DNA of 64,000 bases. Origin: Triatoma infestans (Eukaryota > Arthropoda > Insecta > Hemiptera > Reduviidae). Every line of letters starts with the position of its first letter. Positions within the stretch are counted from its first letter, which is position 1. The notes beneath the pieces were generated by a model. That model was not told the origin of the DNA and ran no database searches. It worked only from the letters and a program-made list of their open reading frames with translations. Below are positions 52,001-64,000 of the stretch, in pieces. The stretch lies in assembly GCA_011037195.1 (NCBI GenBank), contig JAAEAF010014370.1:1-64000 (forward strand), in the 5' to 3' direction. The translations under genes and the position numbers were made by a program.

Positions 52001-55000
52001 GTTTTACCATCAGCTTTAAGACCCGAAGAAAATATTGAAATACGATCAGTGTTACAAATACAAAACATTTTGATTGTAACATTAATTATTAGGAAATTCA
52101 ACCCAGTAACTTAGGGATTGCATCAATAAACCATATTTTGTTTTAATAACAAACACTACTTTTCTTGTTGAATATACATTCACTTAATGACATAAGTAAT
52201 TAATGGCCCTGAAGTCTCATTAGTTTCACAATAGATTTTAAATTTCGCCATTGATTTAAAATCGTTCTGAGAGATAGAAACCATTTGAAAGATATGTATC
52301 TGTGATGTATTAAATCCATGAAAGATAACAAGTTTTTAACCAAGCTTTCTTAAAAACTTATGAAAAAGCAAGTATATAGTTATGCAAAATAATTAAAATA
52401 CCAAATGCTAAACCTAATGAAATATATTGGCCAGTCAGGATTTTGTTTTGCCTGCTTTGTAGAGCACAAACCTTAAACTCTTTAATTCCAATTAAGGTAG
52501 TAAATGCTATGGACACCAAACTAAATGCTTCCCAATTCTAGAGAAATTGCGAACGCCATTAACAATGTCACAATTATTCTATGAATAAGAGCAATTTGGC
52601 CTATAACATTGCACAATGTTTCGAAGATTGGCGGCGGGCTTTGCTTGTGTTTGCGTCAGTAGGTACCAGTGCACGTTTATGGCGTGTGACCACTTTTCTA
52701 TGCACGCGGATAATATGTTCTATGCATTGAAGTTTAAATTTTAGTACTTATACATCAGGTATATAGTTTCATGTTCTTGGTTTGCAAAAATTGCTTGTGG
52801 ACGCAGAAGCCATGGATCTATGAGAGTTGGTTGAGGAAACGCGAGAAATTGTATTCGCATAAGACACTTATGTTCATGATCTTTCATATTTGTTTAATTT
52901 TTGTAGCTGTCCAAACCAATTGAGTCAGTCAGTGCAGAAACGAGGTACTTATAATTCTGCATTAGACTAATGACGTTGTAATCATTATAATCATTTATAA
53001 TGGTATTTACAACTGTAATTCAATAAGTTTGAATAAGGAATCCTATAATTTTCAGCCCACTCTTCCCACGTTCAGGTCGGTTGGGATTGTTAAGAGTATT
53101 CAACACTCACTGATTTGCCATATAAAGTCTTTGAAACAAAAAGCCTGACAATATATGCACCTTTTTATTTTTTTCCTAAAGTTTTTGTTTATTTACAAAA
53201 ATTACTTTTTTTTTTAATGTATATTTTAATAATTCAATATTTTATTGAAATTATGCAAATGAATTAATTAATCTTTCTGTAAGTAATTTCTATGTTTTAG
53301 TACCTTTATAATTGTACTATACTCACAAATTAGCTTAATTCAGCGAGTATAGTACAATTATAAATATATAGTACAATAATAAATAGGATGGTTGCATTTC
53401 TGGTGTCTGCCATTTTTCAGATGCTCTGCTTAGGGTCTTCTATAAATCTGTGCTTTTTATGCAATTTGATTTCAAAATTTTCAATATAGTTTGTCAGTTT
53501 ATTCAAAAAAAAACTTAACAGAAATTGTTATTTCTCTCAGAATTTCTATGTTATGCTCTATTTTTCACTTTTAAAGCGCTTTGGTTAAAAATATCAAAAA
53601 ATTCAAGTAAATAAAATCGAGGTTTTTTTTTTCATTGAATTTATTGGGGGATTTCATAAAATTCGAAACCCAAAATCTTAATGGAGCCTTATTGATATCG
53701 TCGAATTTTTTTCTTCTGTTTTTTCTACCTTCTTTTTTATATTTCTTTTTTTATTTAGACTTCATAGGTACATACAGAAAGTTAACTGATGTATGTGATT
53801 CATAATGTACTGGGCATGAAAAACTTTTTAGTAGATGCCTCCCAATGGAGGTATCTCCCAGTTAGTTATATTTTATTGGTTGCCGTTGGAAATGCTTGAA
53901 AGATGGTGCTCAGACCAGCCAGGATCCAGTTTTAGTCTTCTGGGAGGGTTGTTTGGGATAATGAGTCTTTAGATGAGGGGATTGGAAAGGTAGGACAAGG
54001 ATTTCAAATCTTAATCTCAGCTCTCTACAGAATACTTTCTTCATTCAATTCAAAATCTGAAAATATCTGACAGTTTTTCTGTTTAAAAAAAGCAAAGCCC
54101 AAAATACTTTCATTCTTAGCAAGCTAGTTTGTGAAATGTGCAGCGGTTTTTTGGAATAGTCAAAGAAAAATCAGAAATACCAGCATGCTTTATTTTATAG
54201 GCAACGATTGGTTCGAACATTCGGTCATTTTAAAGTTGTTTTAGCAAAGGAGATTGATTGTTCTTGTGAATTTGATTGCATATTTTCAATTTGATCAATT
54301 CGGAAAATTTTTCACATCTTTTTCGGCATTGAGGAATCAATGATCTATTCAATTCAATTAAAAAAACTGTTACATGGTGTCCCAGCATTATGATCGATTA
54401 ACTGGAGCCATAAATTGAGACTGAACTAATCAAAGTTTATGTGGTCTTTTGTTTCTTTGAGGATATGTTTATATTTAATTTGAAAGATGAATTGTAGTCT
54501 TAGAAGAACGGTATATTGTTGATTCTACATCGAACTATGGTGAGCTTTTATTAAAATAAATTCTGATTTGTACAAATAAAGGAGGCGTCTTACTGGGATT
54601 TCCTTGGATTTTTTTTAAGAAAGAAGAAGAAAAAGAATCCAAAAAAAGTTCTCGAAGAGAAAGCTGCCCGGGAAATGAAAGGCTGACAGATCAAATTATG
54701 AATGCTATTTATGAATGCCATTTGCTTATTATTTGCTTGCCTTTACAGTCCTTTGTAGAGACCTGATCTCCTCAACGATCTAATTCCTCTCGGTTCTGAA
54801 CTATTAAATATAGTTCCTGTGTGTTTTTCTTAATGGCTATTACAACTTTTCCAGCCCTAAATTAAACAGAATAGAAAATAGTCTCAATCCACTTTCTATG
54901 TCAAAAATTTCGGAGGTCACGTTTTTGAATTCTGATCTTACATTTGGTGCTCCATGGGAATATTTGGGACTGTCAAACCAAGTTTAATGGGATTGTGGTA

Positions 55001-57200
55001 GATCAGATTTTGAAAGCTGTGTATAATCAATGGCTACTGCTGTTTGGCCACAAATTCGACAATTTCGTCTTCCATTACTGTAAGCAGCAATTCTCATCGA
55101 AGTGGCTGACAAATATACGCGAATTATTGTACAAGAAAGGTGATTAAAAACATATTATAGCCTAGAAACTGTTTTCCTTTTCAATCTGGTATTTTCTATG
55201 CAAGAATATTTTAACTAAGACCCAGTATTTCATGCAAACAATAACTTATGTAATTAAAGATTACTTAAAAATCTTTCAATGATCGAGAAAATTCTTAGAA
55301 ATATCAATAGAGGCTGAGGAAAGGCTGAATCTTCAAGTTCATATAACAAAACTATCATTTCTATTAGACATCCAATAATCATTAAAAGAAGATTTTAAAT
55401 TTCACAAATGTACAGTTGTTAACCAACTGAAAGCTACAATCTTGTTACAAAGCTAAATAGAATGGTAACACATAGAACATTGTTAGTTTGCCTAAAATAT
55501 ATGGACACCAAAAAAAAAATTGAAAAAAAAAAAAAATCGGGGCTGGGAATTCACAATAAATAAATAGTTATAATATTTTTTGTTTTAATAAAAAAAGAGA
55601 GAAGAATATATATAAAAGATTTTGTAATAAATATAAAAAACATTCCTTCTCAGTCAGAACTAATTAATAATTGCACTTGTTCCACAAATTAAAGAATTTT
55701 ACAATGTTGTTGAAACTTTCAAATGTTATAATGTATGTCTTTTTTTTTTAAAAAAAAAAAGTTTTTTGAAGAAAAAATTATTAATAAGCTTTTTTAGAAT
55801 TTTTAATATTTACAAAAAAAAAAAAAAAAAATAATAATAAAACAAAATAAGTTCCATCCCAGCCTCTCCCGTATATATTATAAATATATACATATAATAC
55901 ATTGTTGGTTATTTTATTATAAATAAAATCTTTAGGTACAAAATAGGACTGACATCAGAAAATGAGTTCCTTCTAATATATTTTTTAATTTTCATTCAAA
56001 AATAATACAATATTTTAAAAATACCAATAATTTTACTGCCTTTTTAAAAAAAAAAAATGTATAACATTGATTACAAGGACAGGCAGTTTACCCAGTGATA
56101 GTTTGTTTTTATACATACAATTCAACAAGTTAACTTATTTATTTACTTATAATATTGTCAGTATAACAAGTACTGGCTTTTGAATTTTTCTTCCATTTGG
56201 GATCTGTGAACATATCACAGAATTTCATACAATTTGTGAAGAAGACAGTCAAATTTCAAAAGGGACAAAAACATTCTCTGACAAATTTTCTTTTTTCTGA
56301 CAGAATTTTTCATTGACATTCAAAGCAGGGCATTCACAGTGAGGTTGTTTGTAACGTGAACAAGTTGTAAGTGCACACTGCTTACTGCTTATTTTGTCTT
56401 TTATACTGCTTATTACTCACATTCCACATAAAGCAATTAATAAGCATTATAATCCATTCCATTCATCATAAAATCGTTCCATTCGTTTTTCTTTGTTCTT
56501 ATTACTAATGTTCTGTTTGTTAACGCAAAAGCCTGTACGAAACATGATGAGATTACCTATGGAAAAATTTATAATTTTCACTCGTGAAAAGAATTAATGT
56601 CCAAGATTTTCATTGTGACTCTCCAACAAACTTCTACAGTCAAGCCTACTCTTAAAGAATTATTCTCCCAGATGGTGGATACTAGCCTAAGATTCCAAGG
56701 CAAGTTCTTGTTTAACTGATGAAGGTATCTCTGTTTCTCCCCAGTTTGCCATATCTGTATCGCCAGTTTGTTAAAAGTATAAACACTGGATAGAACATAA
56801 AGTTGGCAATTCTTTTCTCTATGCATATAAATTACTATTAACTGCTAACAAATGATAGAGAAAACTATACTTTAATTTGTGTTGTTCTTTATCCTTAAAA
56901 TAGAGGCCTAATTTAAAAAGGAAAATACAATTTTTCAGTTTGGGAGGGATATATTCTTAATATTTTCCCCAGTGACATTAATCTTGTGGTAATAATATTG
57001 TGTCATTTCATGCGGTTCCCTCATGATTTTAAAGTAAAACTAATTCAGTTTAGGAATAAGAAAAGATTTTTTTGCAGATCCTTCATAGCAAATATATCAA
57101 AGATCCATATTGTTCCGGCTGGCCTACTGAAAAAAAAAATAAAAAATTAAGCAATCCTGTAATAATTTTGTTATATTATACAGTATTACCAAAATTAATT
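52001..57200. other. Unassigned AT-rich DNA
   Basis: A short GC-richer patch lies at 52620-52720 (GATTGGCGGCGGGCTTTGC). No frame, RNA gene or copy of the families seen in 0-44 kb was recognised. The drop in recognisable repeats relative to the left half is notable. Confidence 0.4.
53306..53363. repeat. Perfect 19-bp hairpin
   Basis: TTATAATTGTACTATACTC (53306-53324) and its exact complement GAGTATAGTACAATTATAA (53345-53363) are separated by 20 bp. TATAGTAC is repeated again just downstream. Confidence 0.8.
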
Positions 57201-57209
57201 ACAAATTAA

Positions 57210-57212
57210 TTC

Positions 57213-57252
<40 letters not shown>
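57210..57252. repeat. (ATT)n microsatellite
   Basis: About 14 consecutive ATT/TTA units. Confidence 0.9.
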
Positions 57253-57254
<2 letters not shown>

Positions 57255-60200
57255 ATAAAACTTCATTAAGACATAATTACACAAATACAAACATCCTGGG
57301 TACGCTAATTTATGGGTTTAATACAATAAAATAAATAAAAAAAATATATATAACTGGCCTAAATATTTATTGCGAAAAGAAAATCAAAGATATCGTTGCA
57401 TTTTTGAATTAAAAACATTTGTAAAAAAAAAAAAGTAATAAATAAAAATAAAAAAGAAAACAAAAAGGAATAGTAACAAAAGTTTTTTTTTAATTAATTA
57501 ATTAATCCAAAACCGTTCAGAAATTTTTTTTTCTTTATTTTTTTAGAGCAAATTCTTCACTTAATTATTAATTATAAGTTTCTAAAAAGATAACAGTTAA
57601 TTTTCATTAACAGTATAATCTGTTATCTCGAAAAAAAAACTTATTTTCAAATTTTTATCTATACAATTGTTGTAAATACAGTTAATAAACAAAAAAAAAA
57701 AAATTATTAATTGAGATTTGGTTTCTTAATTTACTAAGTTTTTAAAAGAAGATTATTATTAAGAATTATCGGTCACTTTTTGTTTTTTCTTTAAATCATT
57801 TGTCTGATATTCTTTACTTTTTTTTGTAAAAATAAATCTGCCAGTAAGAACTTGGAAGATTGAACTAATTTGCTGTTCTGGTATAAGTTCTTCATATTAC
57901 TCCAAAGAAAAAGACAAAATCAATAGTTAGGAAATATATTTGTATGACCACACACTATAGAAAGAAACATGGAATTCAATATGTATGACAATATAATATC
58001 AAAATAAAAAATGAAAATTTACAAAACGGATCTGTCCAGTTATTTAAAAAATATATACAAACAAAAAAAAAAAACTAATATTTTCAATCCTTTAAGGTCC
58101 TGCATATAGTTAATGCACCGTTTAGTCTTGTATTTTAGCAAAACAAAAGTAAAATTTAAAAAATTCGATTATCCCTTAATAAATAAACCCCAAATAATGT
58201 AGGCAATTCATTTATAAAAAAAAAAAAAAAAAAAAATCAAATTCAAGTAAATCCGGTGTTTATATAAAAGGAAATATATTAAATTAAAATTTAAAAAATT
58301 AATAAAAATAAAAAAAAAAATGTTAGAGGAGCAAATGTGTAATAATTGCTAGTATTAACTAATTAAAATTCACAGTTTAAATAGTAAAAAATAAGTTTTA
58401 TTTATTTATTTATTTATTTATTTTTATTACTGTTATAATACTTTATTCCTGTTACTTTTAAATAAAAGTTGAAGATTAGGGATATACAGGTTATTTGTCA
58501 ATAGTAACATTAAATTGTATAATATAGACAAAAAAATGCATTTGCCTGATATATACATATATATATATTTTTTTTTTTTTATTATTAGTACAATAGTATT
58601 TTTTAACAATCTGCATTCAGTTTAAGTGGGAAATCCATCGATAATTATTATTTCCATTTTCCAATTTTTAATGTTTTTAGATTTCTGTAAAAAATGATTA
58701 ATTAAAATAAATATCTTAAGTATAAAAATGGAGGAACTTTTAACAGATAAAATTTAAAGTTTTAACTTATATTTTTTATTTAAATAAATAAAAATATTTA
58801 TTTATATTAGAAAAGTATTTGCAAATATTTATTTATTTATTTTAACTAACAGTATGTTCTTCTATGATGTGTGTATGTCTGAAATCATGAGTTTGCTATA
58901 ATGAGATGATTTTTAAATTAGGGAACAGTCAGCCTTGACCGAGAGACTTAACCCAGCTTTGTATTTTTTCAAAAACCTGCTTTCAAATATCTCTTGATTT
59001 TTAGAAGCTCAATTTTCTTGAGTTAAAAAAAGATACATAATAATAGTGAATTCTATATGAGTTTCAAGCCTTGTTTGTTCTTAATATGTTTGTTAGTTCA
59101 TTTTTAAATGCTTTCGAAAGATTTCTAAAACAATTTTTCACTGCTTGATATAATTTATGAAGTAGTTTTTTTTTTTTTTTTTTTAAATTATTATTCATGA
59201 CCTATGAGCTGTCCAAATTCCTCGATATTAACATAGCTGGGAGAATAATCTCTTAGAACCCAGGCCTTTGTCAATGCGGGCACATGTGTGTATAGCAAAA
59301 GATGCGTGATTAAGCATGATTTTAGTATAACCAGAAAAAAAATGCCACTATATTACACCAGCTATTTAGCAAAATTAATATCCTTTGTTTTCTACATTAC
59401 ACGCTCTCAAAAACCATAATCTTTCCGTTTTACTCATTCTTCTACAAAGAATTAGACTTCGAGGTAAAACTTCCTCCTAGTAGTAAAATTTACTGACAGA
59501 TCAGGTATCCCTGATAGTCTACGGCATTTGTGATTGCAATGGGACATCTATTTTCCACAAAACTTTCACTTTTTCTAAATATCTTTTGGACTATTCACTT
59601 GAGATCCATACGATTATTATTACTACCAAGCTTTTCTAGGACGTAATAATAATCAGCCGACGCCCAATTCAATCTTTAGTTCCGTTTACACTTTTATTTT
59701 CTATTTACCGCTTACAGTAATTTTTAGTACATACTCTGAAACTTTTGACGTCCACAGATATGTTAAACAAGGTATTTAGTCTTGTTTCTTGGCCATAAAA
59801 TTCAAAGAAAGAAATACAGCATACGGTTTGAGTGATAAGCAATTTCAATTATTTATCAGATTCACTTTTTGTCTTGCTGTTTAGGAACTTTGTCCATAGA
59901 AACGATTTTCGCGTCCGAATTATTTCTAAAATTAGTTTCTATTTTACACAAGTAGCAAAAATTTATTCACAAATTTTTTATTTTCTTTTGGAGTCAAACT
60001 TTACTCGTAATGATAGTTTATACAAAAACAGGTTATAGTTGAACATACTGAGTTCAAAAATGGTGTGCAGTAAAATAAAGCTTAAAACGTTAACAAAAAT
60101 AAAATCCATTGAAAATATGAAAATTATAACACCAATTTTCACTGCTTTAAGATAAATTGACATAAAAAATTATAAAACAAAAAGACAAAAAGGAGTTCCT

Positions 60201-62799
60201 TATTTTAATGTTGTTTTCAGTTTATTTTATTTTATTTATTTTTAATTTTCATTAAAATAGATGAATACAATAAAAATTAGGACCAGTTAAATAGTTTAAA
60301 ACGAATAACAATCAGTTTATTTCAAAGATTTCTTTTTAAACATCAAAAATTAAAATGGATGGAGCAAGGGCAAAATTTAATGGAAATGAAATTAACGGGT
60401 ATAAATAGACATATTATTTCTATAAAAGCATTAGTTAGTTAAATAATTTAAAATTGAAAAAAAAAAATGTGTATTTAGTTAAAAACTATTTTTAATAAAA
60501 ATTATAGTGCGGCTTGTTTAATGGAGAAATTATATTAGGTGTTTATTTTTTTAATTTATATTGTTTAAAAAAAATGTGCATATGTAATAATGCCTATTTA
60601 TGAAAAATATAAATATTTCATATTATTGAAATATTTTGTTTATTTTATTATTATATTCTATTTATGTGTTTAAGTATGTGCAATTTAAAAAAATAATTAT
60701 AAAAATGAATAATAAATTCTAGAGATGCATCGATTAATATCAAACCTAAATATATTATAACCTTCTTTTCTCTCGCTCATACGATTGGCATCAAAATGTA
60801 CTTACGTATATTTTTTTTAAACTTTCATCTTTTTATCTTTAATGAATAAATCATCTTTTAACTGATATTTTGTAACTGATTGGATATAGTCATACGGTTG
60901 GTTACGTTTATACTGTTTATTTTATTTATTTTTTTATTTTTTTTATATCTTAATTTCATCAAAACAAAAGATCTGGAAACATGTCTTTAACGAAATATTT
61001 CTTGTGGTTAAACTGATTTTACTAACACCAACTGTCGCCTTTAAATATTTAACGGAATGGTTTGGTCATTTTACCACATACTAAGAATGGTTTCCTTGTT
61101 GCATATCGAAGTCGACAACTGCACTCTATCCACGAAGAGACTTGGATCTGCGATGAGTGAATGACCGAAAAATATGATCGGTATAACTCAATTAAAGTCT
61201 CAGTTTAAAATTTAAACTCAGTTAAAAAAAATCTAGTGTGGATAAAAATCAATATGATTAGTTTAAAAACTAAGGCATTCATTCATATAGTCGGTATGTG
61301 TATCAAGTATGTTTTCATTTTAATGGAGCCAAATCACCAACTTGTACGATTATTATTCTGTCACTTTCTCCCCCCCCCCCATTCAAAGTAATTCATTTTA
61401 GTTCTTGATACTGTTCTTCACATCCAGAAGAATGATTACTTATAGAATCATATCTCCTTGTCTTTTTATTGGTATTTTATTTTTACTTATTTGAATTTTA
61501 AAAATTATATATATATATATATATTTAATTAAGAATTAAAAAAAAACTTAATACATCTTTCCAAACACTGAAAGAAACCAATCCCTGTTGGTAACATCAC
61601 ATTCATCAATAGTAAAATAATACATTCTATTTTCAGTCAGAATGTGGTAAAAAAAAAAAACTATTGGAAAAATAAACACAAGCAGTGCTTGATCAAAGAG
61701 AAACTAAATCACGATTTCTTACTGAATTTTATGTTTATTTTCATTGATTCAAAGTCGACTAACAGTAAAATTTAACTTTAAACAGCTATCTTTCAGCCAG
61801 TCATGTTATAAAAAATATTATTCACACTTAGTTTGCAAAAAAAAAGAAAAAAAAAGCGAGTTCTAATCTTGGAAGATTGTGATAAATTCTATTAAGATTT
61901 TTTTTATCACTTATCATGGAAAAAATACTTTTTGAATCTGTACATATATATACTTTTTTTTTTTTTTTGGCATTAGCACGAGCCATAGCCAGCTAAATAT
62001 TTTTTATATATGCATTGAAGGTTAATATGTAAATTACACAATAATTTTTGAACTATTTTTTTTTTAAATACTGAAATACTTCCTTCATTTCGTTAATGAC
62101 GTGAATCATGGCGCCATCTTAGAATATAAGAAAAGTATTAAGTTTTAAATATAAATAATCAAATTTCCTTTTTAGAAGGAATGCGCCACTATTTGATAGT
62201 AATAGCTGCAAATCCAGGCCATTATAAAAAAGCACTAATTAAGATATAGTCAGTTTTTGGGGCGCTTTATGTTATTTACTAAAAGCAATGGCTAGAGATA
62301 TTGTTATATAACGGGAATTCACAAAGCACCCAGGAATCTATAAAAAGTGGACGCGTTTAAACGCTATGATTTCCGTTTTTTTTTTTTTTCTATGAAACTA
62401 TTAATAAATGGGTCGAGAAATATCCAGTTGATGCAAATTAAGCTGGAATTATTTATTAAATACCGGTTATATAAATAGTTTTGACAGAGAACTCGAAAGA
62501 TAGCTTTGCTAACTTTTTGTTTGATAGCAAAACGCGAACACTTTTATATATTTACCCCTTTCTCACAAGCAGAAAATATTTTTTGTTTTTAAGGCTTTCA
62601 GTAAATAGGATCTTGGGAATAATTCCCAACACTTCCTACGCATCAGGTATTTTTTTCGAGTATTATTTTGTATGAACTGCCTTTAATTTTCTATTGTTTA
62701 TCAATTTCTGTCTGGAAAAGTAATAAATTGAATTTTTTCACACAACACATTATGTTAGACCAATTATTTCGCTAAATTCTAAAATCTGTCTTACATAAA
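57253..62799. other. Unassigned AT-rich DNA
   Basis: Simple-sequence runs include (TTTA)n at 58398-58425, (TA)n near 58550-58566 and 61508-61525, and A/T homopolymers. No gene is supported. Confidence 0.4.
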
Positions 62800-63504
62800 A
62801 TAGGTTATTTTATGAAAGTCAAAATCAAAAACAAAAACAGAAAGTAATAATAATTAAAATTATGGATTAATTTATGAAACATTTTTTTGGTTTACTTACA
62901 TAAAAAATATAAAAACTAATAAAAAATCTTTAAAACATATCCAACTTGAAAACTTATGTACAATTTAGAACTAAAGAGTTGAGAACACCTCAACAACACA
63001 GAGAAAAGTGAAAAAATAAACCATAGTGAAAGGCAGGCAGGAATATTTATAACGGGACTAGAGGAGAAAGGGGTCTATTTGGAAAAACAAGGTCAGGGAT
63101 TAAGAAATCAGGTTATGATAAATTAAAGAGAGACCGTTGGTATCTGTCTATTAATTATAGGACAGATACCAACGGTCTCTCTTTAATTTATCATAACCTG
63201 ATTTCTTAATCCCTGACCTTGTTTTTCCAAATAGACCCCTTTCTCCTCTAGTCCCGTTATAAATATACCTGCCTGCCTTTCACTATGGTTTATTTTTTCA
63301 CTTTTCTCTGTGTTGTTGAGGTGTTCTCAACTTTTTAGTTCTAAATTTTACATAAGTTTTCAAGTTGGATATGTTTTAAAGATTTTTTATTAGTTTTTAT
63401 ATTTTTTATGTAAGTAAACCAAAAAAATGTTTTATAAATTAATCCATAATTTTAATTATTATTACTTTCTTTTTTTTTATTTTGACTTTCATAAAATAAC
63501 CTAT
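62800..63504. mobile_element. ~705-bp near-perfect palindrome
   Basis: Arms 62800-63148 and 63161-63504 are inverted copies with few differences, separated by 12 bp (TATTAATTATAG). Just outside the right arm is AGGCCTTGAAAAGAC ... TTTGTCGAAACGTTGGC, a motif class also found at Penelope-like ends. The structure is therefore probably a head-to-head pair of Penelope-like fragments; a foldback element is the alternative. Confidence 0.75.
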
Positions 63505-63520
63505 GGTATTTATATGTTGT

Positions 63521-63560
63521 AGGCCTTGAAAAGACAATATATTTGTCGAAACGTTGGCAA
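63521..63560 (+). other. Degenerate hammerhead-like end motif
   Basis: CCTTGAAAAGACAA, a short AT loop, then TTGTCGAAACGTTGGC. GACAA/TTGTC makes a clean stem and GAAAC follows, as in the ribozyme copies. The CUGANGA box is not intact (CUUGAAAAGA). Confidence 0.35.
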
Positions 63561-64000
63561 AAATTTAAGTTTTTTTATTTTTGGTTAAAAAAAGACCGAA
63601 ACTCAAAATCCTTTCCTTCATACAAGTTAACGGTCGAGAAGAATCTTCCATAATTACATAAAATAATAGTTTACTTTAACATTATCGAAACTTTTTGTAA
63701 CTATTTGAATGTAACCTTCCAAATTTACATTATATAAAAAACAAACAAATACATTAATCTCCTACATTTTTTTTGTTTATAAATTAATCTCCACATTCTC
63801 TTTAATTAAAGAATTAAGTTTTTCTTTAAAACTCATAGTAATGACATTAATTCGCACAATATCATCGAAAAAATTCTTTTTAACTTTTTGGTGTTATATT
63901 TTATTCTTCACTAGAATCATTTATAAAAATGAGGTTTATGAAGTTATTCATTAAACTAATTTATGAAGTATCGATGCATCTATATAAAAGAAAAAAAACC
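63561..64000. other. Unassigned AT-rich DNA
   Basis: AAAAAGACCGAAACTC at about 63587 mirrors the CGGTCTTTTTTT stretch at 45648. No gene is supported. Confidence 0.35.

Overview
The window looks like repeat-dominated, AT-rich arthropod DNA, almost certainly insect. The evidence is: an insect-like 5S rRNA fragment, mariner, Helitron and PIF/Harbinger remnants, two tRNA-derived SINE families, ribozyme-bearing fragments that look like Penelope-like elements, a densovirus-derived insertion, and widely spaced exons with long repeat-filled introns. A hemipteran-type large genome is a guess. No operons, CRISPR arrays, functional rRNA genes or functional tRNA genes are visible.

Host gene: only one is supported. 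Two + strand exons (44804-44975 and 49620-49900) have consensus splice sites and matching phase. Together they encode the end of the cysteine-rich domain and the C terminus of a FAM155/NALF (NLF-1)-type protein, the auxiliary subunit of the NALCN sodium-leak channel. The 4.6-kb intron between them carries a SINE, a dead mariner and a LINE 3' end. Earlier exons were not found. The DNA from 49.9 to 62.8 kb is very AT-rich, with simple repeats and no supported gene; its first part is presumably 3' UTR.

Region 0-44 kb is nested mobile DNA. The dominant family is a ~1-kb element (full copies near 7.06, 14.0, 24.5, 32.1 and 39.6 kb, plus many fragments). It has a 5' hairpin, matching subterminal inverted repeats, a (GT)n block, ~302-bp internal tandem units and a 3' hairpin, which resembles Helentron-associated (HINE/DINE-1) non-autonomous elements. 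A canonical Helitron with a decayed Pif1-type helicase is at 12.4-13.4 kb. A PIF/Harbinger derivative with a MADF-domain fragment is at 17.2-18.0 kb. A TIR element is at 26.1-27.2 kb and a near-perfect ~0.9-kb foldback element at 30.5-31.4 kb. Two mariner remnants are at 34 and 48 kb. LTR-like promoter-bearing repeats occur at 4.5, 9.7, 16.0, 19.4 and 44.3 kb.

Three things stand out. (1) Fragments repeated at 0.9, 2.6, 16.7-16.9, 19.8-19.9 and 37.2-37.4 kb contain hammerhead-ribozyme cores. Two sequence-distinct families keep the catalytic core while both helices change in a compensating way. (2) 27.36-28.75 kb (minus strand) is a broken endogenous densovirus-like insertion with NS1-like and capsid-like pieces, next to a nested palindrome that may be a relic of a viral terminus. 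(3) A 929-bp retroposon at 4622-5550, flanked by a perfect 13-bp target duplication, starts with an antisense 5S rRNA fragment and carries a conserved GC-rich domain seen in other invertebrate retroposons.
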